Shown: positions 1 to 46,534, counted from the stretch's first letter. The stretch is DNA of 64,000 nucleotides from Marthasterias glacialis (GCA_911728455.2 OU452231.1:1617001-1681000); one strand, 5' to 3'. Notes: generated from the sequence alone by a model not told the origin. Translations and numbers: made by a program.

Positions 1-908
1 TTAAATAAACAATGAAAGTGTCTGCTGCCCTCAAAGTCTCCAATGAATTCAACCAAAACTTGATAAAAATAGCCTCTGTACAAAAAACCAAACAACTTCA
101 CAAAATTTATGTCATCATATTATTAAATGGACCCTAAATTATTTTACATATCTTTATTTACCATGGAGCTGTGAAACAATTTCCCATTTAAAAAAAATGA
201 CATCTCACTTTTTACACAGCTTCACACTCACAGGAATGTCATAACTTCAATTCAATTGTTTTCCAATGTCGCTTTCAAATATTTTGCAAGACTTTATTTT
301 AGTCAGAGACCTTTACTGAAAGAACCCTGATAATACATGTCATCAAGACTGGTCAGCAGACTTTCACTCAAATGCTTCTCAGCAGTAAATAAAAACAAGG
401 CATGGGGCACAGTGAATGGACTAGGTACATCTCGCCGTTCCAACTTCACCACCCAAAAAGAGCAACAAAAAAAGAGACTTGCTCTATCCCTCTGACCATT
501 TTAAACCAAACAATTTGTCTGTCTTGTTTTCAATGGACAGGGCATTTTAATCACACAGCAGAAGGACTAAAGGGAAAGTCTACTATTTACACACTGCAGT
601 CAGATATTTCAAAGTCACCCAATTTACACAGGTCATCCCATGATGTACAACTATTCATCGCAAAAACTGCAATTTATATCTATTGTCTTGACTGCACAGC
701 AATGTGTGTGTGGCTCCAACAGCGCCCTCACATGTCTCCACAAAAAATGTTCGCAGCGTCTACTCGTATGCACTCATCACTGTCTTCACAACTAGAACTG
801 CCGGTACCCGATACTTTAATCTTTTGAATGCATTCTAGATGCACATGACAATAGCACCCTCACATGACCATAGCGCCCTCACATGACACCACAAAACACG
901 CGCAGTAC
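1..908. other. 3' flank and probable 3' UTR of SNRNP200
   Basis: No coding exon is recognised here. It lies downstream of the minus-strand SNRNP200 stop codon. Minus-strand AATAAA hexamers are present at 293-298 and 153-158 and could serve as polyadenylation signals, but nothing decides between them. Positions 721-803 are a degenerate copy of the end of the last SNRNP200 exon. The beginning of the window resembles a repeat also seen near 20165-20225 (a stretch containing GTCTGCTGCC). Confidence 0.5.
721..803 (-). repeat. Degenerate copy of the SNRNP200 stop-codon region
   Basis: Read on the minus strand, this stretch aligns with the last coding bases and start of the 3' UTR of SNRNP200 at about 867-950. 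Shared blocks include TTCTAG, GACAGYGATGAG, an in-register GAGTAG and the tail TGTGAGGGCGCT. The copy is diverged and has small gaps. It lies beyond the real stop, so it is not needed for the protein. Confidence 0.55.
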
Positions 909-36290
<35,382 letters not shown>

Positions 36291-36489
36291 TTTGACTCGG
36301 AGACCGACCGCTATCTAAAAAAAAAACGCATGGTGTACGTTTTAATGCTCATGCATTATGCATTAAATCGTTTTACGTCATGATGCTTACAAGCTGTTTT
36401 TGTTCCGGAGGGGTTTTCTCGCTGGCTCTCTCTGCTCTGCGGACCTGGCTGTTGAAGGTCGTGTAGTCGTGTAATAAAAATAACTTATT
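36291..36489. promoter_or_regulatory. Shared divergent promoter region of SNRNP200 and GATD3
   Basis: Only 199 bp separate the SNRNP200 start (minus, ATG ends at 36290) from the first in-frame GATD3 ATG (plus, 36490). Both 5' UTRs and core promoters must fit here unless upstream non-coding exons exist. The region has CG-containing stretches (GACTCGGAGACCGACCGC near the SNRNP200 side) and no clear TATA box. Head-to-head spacing implies a bidirectional promoter; that is inference. Confidence 0.6.
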
Positions 36490-39400
36490 TTGTTGGTTAT
36501 TTCTTCTTCGATGCTTGTACAGTCGTCATTTTCGATTGTTAGAGCAGCTCTGTGCCGAGTTGGCGGTGCTGTTTCAACGATTAAAATGTCACAACTCCAC
36601 ACAACTGGGAGCAACTCGAGCAAAGTTGCTGTGGTAAGTGTTGAAAGGGCGCCCTCACTCTTGTTATTTTGTTCTTGACTTGCCAAAGGATACGGGGAAG
36701 AGAAGAAGGGTGGAGTGGGATTCATATCTTCACATAACAGTGTTAATTTAAAGGTGAACTATCAGGGAAAATTGTGGGCATTTGCACCAGGCCAGGAGGG
36801 TAGTTGAGATAATTGTATTATAAACCCTTTTTATATCCATCTTCTTTTTTTTCATCCTGCAAGTTGCGACTATCGGGAGGATGGAGCCTGGAACTTTTAT
36901 ATTCAGTTTATGGAAGTACCTTCTACTTTTCTAGGTGTTTATTGCAACATGGAGGCCTAGTAAAAGCGTCAACATTTTTTGCTGTTATCTGGGCCCAGAT
37001 TAGTGACGATGCTTACCAAAATTCTGTGCTTACAAAACTCAGTGCTCAGCACTCAGTAAGTGTAAAGCAGCAGCGTAGCCCGGAAAGGGGGGAGGACCTG
37101 AAATGAGGGCACATGCACCCCCCCCCCCCCCAACAAAAAAATAAATAAATTAATGAATAATTAAATAAAAATTTTTTTTAAAAAATTCCAGTTCCCCGCC
37201 TCCCATAAAGAAAATCCAGATACATGTAATTCATTAAAAAAACCTGTCCCCTGAGTACCCCCCCCCCCCGCGCCGAACTAAAAAGCATTGCCCACCCCCC
37301 ACCCCCTGTGCCCCCCCCCAGTGAAAAAATCCCGGCTACGCCCCTGGTGTAAAGTGCTTGTTTCTATGGGTCGTAAGCACACTATTCAGTGGTAAGCATG
37401 CGCCATGAAATTCGGCCCAGCTGAACGGGACGCAGATTGCCAAAATATTACTGTCGGAGGACTTGTCCATAAAATCTTAACCTAATTCTAAATGAAAAGC
37501 ATTTATTGCTTCCTTTTTGATTGGTTTTCAAAAGTGAATTTTTGTTTTTAATCTAATTTTAAGGTTTTGTCTGGTTGTGGAGTTTATGATGGCACAGAAA
37601 TCCACGAGGCCTCTGCGTAAGTTGAACTTTCTTTTTAATGCAATTGTATAAAATTGTGGATAGAACTTCCAGGCGGTTCAATGAAGTAAACTAGTGCAAC
37701 ACTTCCATTAGAGGAAAACACTCAGAGAAACTTCTACAAAAGATGTATTCATAAAAAAAAAATTCAGAAATATTTTCAAAATGTACTTTCCCTTTATGTT
37801 TATATAAATTTGTATTCCTTTTGTGTTTTACTTTTCTGAACTTAGCATCCTCGTCCATCTGAGTCGTGGGGCAGCAGACGTTGATATCTTTGCCCCTGAT
37901 GTGGACCAGATGCATGTGATCGACCACACCAAGGGGCAGCCAGCTGAGGGTCAGACAAGGTATTTCAATTTTCAGTGATGCCCGTGTTAAAGTTTCTCAA
38001 GATAAAAACAATCCAACTCTCTGTAACATTTCCCAGTGAGTTGACCCAACGAAATGGTGGAACAACCGTGCACAGAGCTAACTTTGTGTGTACTGTGTTG
38101 ATGCATTCACCACATGATATCCAGTTGCAGGCCAACATCCCTTAAATGTATTATTCAAAACCACTCAGCTGGTGATACTGAATGGTCAGTGGACAGTTAG
38201 TAGGAGGGTTGACTGTGCAAGGTGTAGACACATTCACCTCATACTATGATATCATAATGTAGGCTGGTATAGTATAACTATCATTCAATACCACGGTGAA
38301 TGATATTTATTTGATACGTAGAAAGATGTTCAACATCATTTCCAAAATGACCTCTCCTTCTATTTTAGGTGATAGAGAGCCTTAAATCCTCTGAAGTGTA
38401 ACTTATTGTAAATTCAGGGCTTTCATCTCTACATAGCTAGCTCTTTGTCAAGATGTTTTAGTTTGGACAAACCCTAAATGCACAATAGACCTTATGCGTA
38501 TGACGTCACTATGAGCATTTAGTACGGGAATGGACTCCCTCGTGCTGAGGTCAAAACAGCTACAACGCACGTCGATGCTGCATTTGACCTCAAAGATGGC
38601 CGCGAACACATGAGGTCTATTAAAGTAAGATGGACAGGGTCAACAGAGCCCACCCTTAACACTAGCCCAGCGTACATTGTTCAGTAAAAACTGCTATGGG
38701 CTAGTAAACACCACTTCTCAACTTGCCCTGTGGGCTACTAAAAACTCTGCAACTTGCTTGTTTATAATGCTCATACTTCTTCCTTTTCAGATGTGCATAA
38801 TACATTTTAGAAATGTGTTAATTTATTTTTGAGTGTGTGAGTGTAACTTCATTTGACCACTAAACTGGTTGTGATCGCTAACACTAGTATCAGGAAGATA
38901 CATTTATGAAGATACATGTTTAAAATTTGGGCAACGAAAACTTCCAGGGGCAAGTAAAATGCACAGTTTATTAGCCCCTTGGGCTACTTTACAAAAAGCT
39001 TAAGAGCAAGGCCAGGTCAATAATATTAATGAACGAATGTTATAACTTTTATTGGCATTCCTTTTTTACAGAAATGTCCTGGTGGAGTCTGCTCGTATCG
39101 CTCGTTGTAAAATCTCACCTCTGAGCGCCCTCAATGCTTCTACTCATGATGCTGTTCTCTTTCCAGGGGGTTTTGGGGCTGCCAAGAATCTGTAAGTTCA
39201 AATTTGTGTTTCATTGTTGTTGATTTATTCTCTGTTAATTGTCAAAAGTAATGAGAAAAAGAAAACTACTTAAGACTCATGCCCAGTGAACCCTCAAACA
39301 CATAAAAAATGTTGCTGGTTTCTCAAAAATTTAGCTTGAGACTGCTTTGTTTACATTCTGATTAAATATTAAAGTCCATTCTTGAAACAATATGCACTTT

Positions 39401-41998
39401 CACTGTAATATGCGGCATCTTGTTCAAGGGACAGAGTTGTTTTTTCCAATACCCGATGCCGTCTGCAACTCTGCACTCGAACTTCACACTTGAGTCTGGA
39501 AGGTGCGTGGAAGATTGAGCGCTGAGTCACAGACGGCAACGAGTGTTAGAAACAAACAAATCTGTCCCTTGAACAAAATGGTGCGTATAACCGTGAAAGT
39601 GCTTATTGTGTAGAGTTCCAGCTGTTTTTCTAATTGATATCAGTTATCAAGATGCTCTAGTGTATTTTATAACTAATGTGTTTGAAAGAAGTGAGACACA
39701 GTCTGTTGTTTTCAACCCACTTATAAAGGCAATTGTTTGTTTGTTTGTGTTTTTGTCGCAGATCGACGGTTGCCACTGAGGGTCCAAACTGCACAGTGAA
39801 CCCTGATGTAGAAAGAGTTTTAAAGGAATTCCACCAAGCCAAGAAACCTATCGGGTAAGTCACGGTATAGCCACGCCCCCTTTTATCCCATAAAAACACA
39901 AGCAAAACCTTTTGGGTAATCAGCAATTTATTTATTTATTTTTAGGCAAAACAAAAAAACACAAACAAATAGAAAACAAGTAAATAGAAGACAAGCCTGG
40001 GGATAATCCAAAAGCGAAATAGATTCAAAAGGCGATTCAACAACAAACTTTTACAAAGTCGGACGGGAACAAAAATGTGAACAGCATAAAAGTTTTGAAA
40101 ATTTTTAGAAATCACTAATTTGTTGCACACCCTTCTTTTGTCATAGATCATTCACGGTAGATGATGCTTCATTTTGTGGTTGACAGTAAACTAGTCTATA
40201 CTAGTCTTATCTAATCTAATCCCAATCTTATCTAATCTAACCCTAATCCTTCAATCTAATCCTAAATATTTGTTGTGGTCAGTAAACACCAACTGTTTGT
40301 ATAATTGCGCATCATGGCCAAGCAGTCTAGTGCACAGGACTCGGGTTCTGGTGGCTGAGTCATAAGAGTGCGGGTTCGAATCCCAGTCATGATGTTTGTG
40401 TCCACGGGCAAGACACCGAGGTATTATTTCTTCGCTTCACCCAGGAGGAAAATGGGTACCAGTGAGAGCAAAATGATTGTGTGAGTGACTTAGCTTGGTG
40501 TAATGCTACGTTGCATCACAGGTTGCATACTCCCAGGGAACTGAGATGGTTTTAAGAAATAGAATAACTGACCCGGTAACCAGGGTCATAATTTCCACAT
40601 CATGAGCACCACACTAATTGGCATACACCAGGGCCCAATTTCATAGAGCTGCTTAAGCACAAAAAGTGGCTAAGCACAAACAAAATTATGCTTACCAGAA
40701 TAAGGTTACCAGCCAAAGTAGCATATCACATGTACAATCTGTGACTGGTATCCTGCTTATTTTTGCTTAGCAGAATTTGTTTTAGCACTACTTTCTGGTT
40801 GCACAGATCTATGAAATTGGACCCTGCACTTTACATAATGTCCATTGTTGTTACTTTGTCATGTCAGGTTATGTTGCATTTCACCTACTCTGGCTGCAAA
40901 GGTCATCCCTGGCTGTGAGGTTACTGTAGGTCATGACAAGGATGATGGAGGGAGGTGGCCGTATGCTGGAACAGCCGGATCCATTGAACAGATGGGGAGT
41001 AAGCATGTCAATAAGAATGTCACAATATCCTTTGAAATGTTTTTTTTTTAACTTAAAAAAAAACCTTTTCAATCAAAAAGTCATGTACTGCACTTCATGT
41101 TTTTTATCTTTTATCTTTTTCACTGTCACTTTTTGTGGAGTCGACAGTGATTCAGAGAGTTACAATACCCAACTACACGAGATATTTGATGGCATTGTTA
41201 TAGTTGCCTAAATTGTAACCCTTGTTTGTAAAAAAAAACCTGACATTTAATCTAAAATTTAGGTTCATCTGCATTTCGAGAAACATCAGATAAATGGAGA
41301 GTCATTATCCGTGTTCGCATTGGACTTTTTTGGGGGTAAACTAACCGAGCAAATGGGTAATTTGACCAGTTTAAGTCTAGTGCAAACAGCCCAGCAAATT
41401 TCACCAAGGTAAAATAACCGAGTCCAATGGGTTGTTTAACCGGCCACCTTCTGCCCAGGTAAACTAACCTGGTCAAACTAACCAAGCCATAAAGTCCAGT
41501 GGGGATGCATCATCCTGGTAAATCCGGCCAGTAAAATACCACATCCGGTTCACACGTGCAAAGGCTGGTTTAAAGGTGGCCGACGCTGATGCCTTAGTTG
41601 GTTTGTTTCACCATCGTCTCGGTTAGTTTACCCATTGTCTCGGTTAGTTTACCCACGTCAAATAATCCAAGTGCGGACACCGGTAAGATTTACCCATTGG
41701 AAGTTACCCATGGTATCGGTTAGAATATTAATCCTGTGCGAACGCGGCTATTGACAGTGGCTGTAATGCAGCAGAATAAAAGTAAAGATACATATTGATA
41801 AAACCAAAGTCTGTTTATTCCATCATCGTCTAGAGCCAAGTTTCAGTACACTCCTTAATGAATTTAGTCAACGAGATCCATGTAGATACGGCCAACAAGA
41901 TTGTGACGACACCTGCCTTCATGTGCGAAACGAAACTACATGAGATATTTGACGGCATTGGTGAGATGGTGAAGGAAGTACTGAGTCTGGCCAAGTAA
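36490..41998 (+). CDS. GATD3: Mitochondrial GATD3 / ES1 protein, complete, 7 coding exons
   Basis: DJ-1/PfpI (class I amidotransferase-like) family protein, homologue of vertebrate GATD3 (C21orf33, ES1) and bacterial ElbB; a mitochondrial protein linked to glyoxal or glycation handling in the literature. Exons: 36490-36633, 37564-37616, 37846-37959, 39072-39191, 39762-39854, 40868-41024, 41873-41998, giving 268 residues, the vertebrate length. The N terminus (about 40 residues, R and S rich, few acids) looks like a mitochondrial presequence. An alternative start is the ATG at 36511. Hallmarks: [16 protein letters not shown] near 51-66, [10 protein letters not shown] at 134-143, and the nucleophile-elbow-like GLCCIS at 175-180. 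The first five introns are GT-AG. The sixth has no usable GT donor but perfect U12 AT-AC signals. Gene symbol from family resemblance; confident. Confidence 0.95.
36991..37419. mobile_element. Foldback element split by a hAT-like insertion
   Basis: The left part (36991-37067) GGGCCCAGATTAGTGACGAT...GTGCTTAC and the right part (37347-37419) ...GGTAAGCATGCGCCATGAAATTCGGCCC are inverse ends of the 5848/7921 family. The middle (37068-37346) is a later insertion, described separately. It lies in GATD3 intron 1. Confidence 0.65.
37068..37346. mobile_element. hAT-like miniature element, nested
   Basis: 279 bp, flanked by the exact 8-bp direct repeat GTGTAAAG (37060-37067 and 37347-37354). It begins CAGCAGCGTAGCCCGG and ends CCGGCTACGCCCCTG, inverse of each other with small differences. 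An 8-bp target duplication and CAGNGGCGTAGC ends are typical of hAT non-autonomous elements. The interior is C-run and A-rich without a reading frame. Confidence 0.8.
38484..38622. mobile_element. Foldback element, AATAGACCTTATGC family, copy 3
   Basis: The left end AATAGACCTTATGCGTATGA and right end CATGAGGTCTATT are inverse. The interior GAGGTCAAAACAGC / TTTGACCTCAAAGATGG is also inverse-repeated. It lies in the GATD3 intron between exons 37846-37959 and 39072-39191. Confidence 0.6.
39394..39602. mobile_element. Foldback element with GCACTTTCACxGT ends
   Basis: The left GCACTTTCACTGTAATATGC...CTTGTTCAAGGGACAGA is matched inversely by TCTGTCCCTTGAACAAAATG...CGTGAAAGTGC. 209 bp, no coding capacity. 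It lies in the GATD3 intron before exon 39762-39854. Confidence 0.7.
40200..40268. repeat. ATCTAATC-type microsatellite
   Basis: Irregular repeats of CTTATCTAATC and CCTAATC units in a GATD3 intron. A similar short AATCTAATC tract occurs at 53579-53600 in a CFAP119 intron. Confidence 0.7.
40310..40560 (+). mobile_element. tRNA-derived SINE
   Basis: The A box TGGCCAAGCAG (40316-40326) fits the polymerase III consensus. The B box GGTTCGAATCC (40373-40383) is perfect. Spacing of about 46 bp suits a tRNA-derived promoter. The body follows with TGTCCACGGGCAAGACACCG and GGGAACTGAGATGGTTTTAA. An inverse copy lies at 50790-51075. It is intronic in GATD3. Confidence 0.7.
40631..40824. mobile_element. 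Foldback element, GGGCCCAATTTCATAGAGCT family (best copy)
   Basis: GGGCCCAATTTCATAGAGCT GCTTAAGC at left; AGATCTATGAAATTGGACCC at right. The interior has ACCAGAATAAGGTTACCAGC and GTGACTGGTATCCTGCTTAT. It lies about 45 bp upstream of GATD3 exon 40868. Confidence 0.7.
41127..41210 (+). pseudogene. Degenerate copy of the last GATD3 exon inside its own intron
   Basis: Positions about 41171-41198 read AACTACACGAGATATTTGAT followed by GGCATTG, against the true exon's AACTACATGAGATATTTGAC GGCATTG (41933-41959). The translated match is QLHEIFDGI. The preceding GACAGTGATTCAGAGAGTTA recurs at 42364-42388 downstream of the gene. Without a known acceptor it is best read as a duplicated fragment. Confidence 0.55.
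41303..41755. mobile_element. Inverted-repeat element with CCGTGTTCGCAYTGGA ends
   Basis: The left end CCGTGTTCGCATTGGAC and right end TCCTGTGCGAACGCGG are inverse. The interior holds repeated GGTAAACTAACC and GGTTAGTTTACCCA motifs in both senses. It sits inside the U12 intron of GATD3 and makes up roughly half of it. Confidence 0.6.
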
Positions 41999-44940
41999 TC
42001 TGGGTAGTAATGGAGTGTCTCAAAAGTCTGAACAGTAGGAGTCTTGGATTGGTTAAGTATTCCAGCATGTGAACATGGAACAGTCCATTGGATTGCCTGA
42101 ACGCTCCATTGAATTATGCAAAATGCGAAGGTGCATATAATAATTCACTCTTGTAGGAATGTTCCTATTGTTTGCAAAATGTCACGGTCCAGCAGAACGT
42201 TCTGGTCGTCCGATGGATTGTGGGTGTATGCCTACAGGAAGGTTCATTGGAACCCTAGAACATGCCCAGCTTTTGAGACGCTCCCTAACGACAGTAGAAG
42301 TAATAGCCTTAAAAGACATTCTAAATACAGGGGGTCTGATAAACTGCTGTCGTGCCTGGAATTGACAGTGATTCAGGGAGTTACAGCGCTGAATGTAATA
42401 TCAATTATGGCATCCTTATTGAGGCAGGTAAAAGAGGATACTGTAGCCATGTCTGAATCAAGCGACTTCGGCTGTAGCTATGGCTATGGCAACGATACTG
42501 CCATAGCCACTGCTGAAAATGTCAATTCAGACATGGCCTAAGAAGAGAGTATTTTTGTTCTGGATATCTGATTGTGTGTAGATTGCATTTAACCGTATTT
42601 CATGCTGATTTCACAAGAGGATCTGCTGTTGATCAAAGCTGGGGAGTAAGAACACTAGAAGCAATGTCAACATAAAGAAATTCTATTTCCAGAGGGTAGC
42701 AGGTGGCAAAACTTGCCATCAAAAGTACAGAGTTTGTCATGGTGCAGCTATCTTGATTTTTGCCCATTCAAAATCATTGTAACCAAATCGAGGTGCGAAG
42801 GAGATATTGTCTGGTTGTTTTTTACAATTAACATTACTATTTGTTACTGTTATTGGATGCCAGGAACATGATCAAAATGGTGGTAGCATGATAATGGTCT
42901 GAAATACCTGAGACTTTTCTAGTTTTCGTAATGATCATGAAAAATAAGATATGTTAGTGCTAAAAGCATTGATAATTGTAATTATATACTAAACAGCAAC
43001 AGAATTTAGCATCACTCTTAATTTAGTGTGTTACCATGGTGATCTATAAAAAGTATCTGGTAGAAAATAGATAAAAAATAAAGGTTGGATGGTTTTGATT
43101 CTTTGTAACAATAAACATCTTGTATATAATTTTATCCATAACTTTGTGTTTTGATCTGTCTATGTAATTTTAGATGTCAATAGTTTCTACTTTCTTCAAA
43201 TAAGTTGGATGTGCTTGATTTTATTTGTAATGTGTGTATTAGGGCCCAATTTCATAGAGCTGCTTAAGCACAAAAGTAACTAAGTACATACCACGTTTTG
43301 CTTAGCAAAAATAAGGTTACCACAGCGCCGTAACTAGGTTAAAATTTTAGGGAGCACAAGGGTGGGGGGCACCATTTTTCCTAGGGGGAACTTTTGGCCA
43401 ATTAAAATTGAAATTTCCCTTTTGATTTTTTTCCTAAACAAACCCCTTTTCAGCGCTGAGTTGAGGTAAAACAAAATACATCCTGCTGTAAATAATTAAG
43501 AAGAGTTTTAAAAACATTGAAATTACTACATAAAAGCTAATTAAATGTTTTATTTTATATCGAAAGTCCAGATTTCAAATGGGGGCACGGGGGAGGGGGT
43601 TGGGTACGGACATCAGTTGGGAGTCACAATATCTGAATCCTTGCGTTCCGGTCCCCTATGCAAGAATTATAACGATGGGTATTCAAATACTGTTGGGATA
43701 TTCGTCATTCATGACCCCATGCTGTGCTTGTTTAATGAAATCCCTCCTCCAATCTTCTTAAGGTGTCAAATGCCGCCACTTAAGCTGTGTTTTAATCCTT
43801 CTTGATCGATGCGGGGCGTTATTCATCCATTGATCACAATGCTGCCGACATTTTGTGACAATTAAAAAAGAACACCTTGAAAAATTCTAGGCGGGCGAGG
43901 AGGATCTTGGCAACAGCCCAAGATCCCCTTCTGTCAGATTTAGTTACTCCTTCAGTAAATGCAAACTTTTCAAGCCAGATTATTGGATGACGATCTCCTA
44001 ATCGGATGAGGAAGTCGTCAAAATTTAATCTTATACGGATACGATGGGATTGAATTGTGTGATTTTAATTAAGTTTAAACAACACATGAAGCAATTGACT
44101 TTCCTCGTCCTTTTTTTGTCGAAGTAGGATTTTACTGTGTAGTGGTCAATAATTGTGGTTTCATTTCATATTTTGTTACAAAAATTTGAACCTCAGTTAA
44201 TTTCTCGACATGTCATTTTGTATTCTTAAGATTTGTTATTTTTAATTTGTTTTATATTATTCCTTTTTGGTTTGTGTTTTTTTCTTTTCTTCTCCGATCC
44301 GATTGACTTTGGAAATTGTTTTTGATAAGGAAATGACACTCATCATCGAAAAGCCGGATTATTGACCAGAGGCCAGACATTTAAAAGTGTTTTGCCTTTA
44401 GGTTTTTTAAATTATTTTGGTGTCAAGAAATAGGCTCAGATAGTTAACTTGTGACTAGTGCATGAGTCTCTCATACGTTTGACAATACTGGCTTGCTATC
44501 TCATGAGAAACACGTCACTCGAATAAAATGGCAAACCTCACATGTCGGTGCGCCAAATGAGCGACGAGTTTGTGCCGAAGTACAGCTGCGTCTTAGCAAC
44601 GGTTTGTCTAATTAGGTACAATTACCACCGCTAACTTCGATATGTTCGGGGGCAAGCACTTGGCATACAAAACGAAAAGTACTTGACAAGTTGTCGTTAA
44701 GCTCAAAAGTCAACAAGATGCGCACATGAATTTTTCCCCCACATTGTGTGCGTGCATGGACAGATGGAATAATATTGCCAACGTGACTTCTGTCTGGATC
44801 TAGTGCCTAGAGGTGCTATCGATTTACCCGCATCCGTCCTCCACTCGGCCGGGCCTCTCCCGGGCGTTGTTATTTTTTCGCCAGGATCAACAGGACACGT
44901 TCACAAAGCATCTGACACTCCATAAGTCTGGACGGGTAAA
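41999..44940. other. GATD3 3' region and intergenic stretch
   Basis: It follows the GATD3 stop. AATAAA occurs near 43077-43110 and could end the transcript. 42430-42540 holds an inverse repeat pair (ATGTCTGAATC and AATTCAGACAT) with GGCTATGGC-like motifs. 43242-43322 is the left half of a foldback element of the 40631 family, ending abruptly at CAGCGCCGTAACTAGG, which resembles a hAT end. No convincing gene is seen; short open frames around 42116-42541 and 43545-43805 lack recognisable content. Confidence 0.5.
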
Positions 44941-45465
44941 ATGGCAAGCAGGCGAAGGCCACGCAGTTTGGATGACTTCTCAGCAGCTCCTAAGGTGATT
45001 TTAAGTTGAAATCAAAGTTGTTGATCATGCTTGGAAAAAAACAAATGATGTGCAATCCATGCACAGAGTATTAAATGCATGTGCAGTTCAAGTGAACTGT
45101 TATAAATTCCTACCAAAAATTGACACAGTGTCCAGTAAGACAAAACACTGACAAGATAAACAGAAGCATGTTGGTTCGGCTATTGTGTTCAACCATATTG
45201 TGTTCAACCATGGAGGAAGGAAAATGGTTCAACACAGCCTAAGTACAGATACTTTGTGAAAGTTTACACAGTAGGCCTGTTTGTTTACTTATTACTTTCA
45301 CCGAATGCTTTTCTCCAAAGGTTGATGTTCAACCCAAGGGAAGACGACGGGCATCCATCGCCGTTGTTCCGTCAGCAACCTCGGCTCGAATGGTGAGTAC
45401 AAGGCGGGGTGGGACACTGGGGCCTAGGGCCAAGGCTGGCCGTGGTAGAAGAAGAAAGAACGACT
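44941..45465 (+). CDS. Small arginine-rich protein or alternative 5' exons (unrecognised)
   Basis: Exon 44941-44994 starts with ATG (MASRRRPRSLDDFSAAPK) and ends at a GTGATT donor. The next exon begins at 45321 after CTCCAAAG. Reading through gives a 66-residue, very basic protein (about 15 Arg and 4 Lys) ending with TGA at 45463-45465. However, a strong GTGAGT donor at 45393 would end this exon at Met42. It could then join a 30-nt exon 46049-46078 (LQDMSRLLKK) and, in phase 0, the CFAP119 exon at 48000. I do not recognise the protein. It may be a separate basic nuclear-type protein, an alternative N terminus of the neighbour, or spurious. Confidence 0.35.
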
Positions 45466-46534
45466 GAAAACGGGTCACGGGAGTGTGACACCCGAGATTT
45501 TGTGTCCACCTATAATTATTGTTTCTTTCCGATCTCCTTTTTAAATCCTTGTTATCGCACGCGGGATTCTTCTTGAGTCCTGAGATCCACGTGCATGTGG
45601 CATCAATTTGGGGAGATCCCGCGAAACTGTAGAAAAGTTTTGCGTTTGGGGGGCTTATATACCATTTGGCTTTATAGGGGTGTTCAAAACTGCTCTCTCA
45701 AAGTAGTATTCTTAACCCCAGAGGATTTTTAACCCCAGAGGAATTGGATGTAGGCCCTCACTGCAGTTTAAGATATCGATTACACTGCGCCCAAGAACCG
45801 GGTTCTAAAGTTTTAGTTGGGCGGTACGCGAAAATTAGAACAATGCAGTTCTGTGGTTTTTATTGAATTACCATTAAGTTCTACAACACAGGCGTCATGT
45901 GATGCTAAAACTGCACCTACAGTTTTAAAGCAGTTTGGCATCAAGAGAAATAATATGCAGAAGGAAAAAAAATCAAATAATTACAAACTTGATAGGCCTA
46001 ACAACACACTTTTAGACTTAAATTTATTGTTTCACGTTTTCATTTCAGCTGCAGGATATGTCAAGGTTACTCAAAAAGGTAGGCCTATTTTCCCTTTTTT
46101 CTTTTGACCTTCGATCAAATCATTTTTTGTAACTTAGTTGCGTTTGTGTAGGCCAGAGGCCGATCATTTTTCATAGGCCCTACCGTGTGTGATCGAGGGT
46201 GGGTATAGGACCACGTCGGATAGATTCCAGCCTGAAAGTGCATCGCCTAGCCTATGTCTTGATGGAAATCTTTCGCAAAATGGCGGGACTATCATTTGAC
46301 GGACTGCTAAGCAGCAGTCTTTTCTAGGCACAACTGTTGACAAGGTGGGGAAGGGGATAAAAAGGTGGAATGTGCCACAAATTGATTTCATAAAAACACT
46401 ATAGTTGAATGTTGGAATAAAAATTCCTGCATAGTTCCTGCAAAGCATTATCGTCTCAAACTGCGCGTGTATTGACCATTAAGTTTTAAAACTCATAAAA
46501 CAGTCGTTGTGTATACCATCCACTTAGTTACAAA

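Larger units (their letters stand above)
41025..41872 (+). other. U12-type (AT-AC) intron of GATD3
   Basis: The 5' splice site is ATATCCTTT at 41025-41033, the classic minor-spliceosome consensus. Upstream of the 3' end is CTCCTTAATG (41851-41860), close to the U12 branch consensus TTCCTTAAC. The terminal AC is at 41871-41872, about 14 nt after the branch adenosine. Splicing here joins GTCACA to GAGATCCAT in frame (N-V-T / E-I-H-V-D), exactly where the protein family continues. No GT-AG alternative gives the conserved frame. Confidence 0.88.

Noticed and set aside
402..827. 141-residue plus-strand open frame at the left edge
   Set aside because: It is antisense to the SNRNP200 3' flank, has no recognisable domain and no codon signal, and overlaps the degenerate exon copy.
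41025..41211. Stop-terminated GATD3 form read through position 41024 or ending at 41211
   Set aside because: Read-through gives a short non-conserved tail (TISFEMFFF) and the second needs an unidentified acceptor. The AT-AC splice restores the full conserved C terminus.
42116..42541. 141-residue open frame after GATD3
   Set aside because: It includes an inverse-repeat segment (42430-42540) and a fragment shared with the GATD3 intron. Composition and content do not look like protein-coding sequence.
43323..43900. Second hAT-like insertion starting CAGCGCCGTAACTAGG
   Set aside because: The left junction inside a foldback element looks right, but I could not find a matching right end or target duplication, so it is mentioned only as a resemblance.
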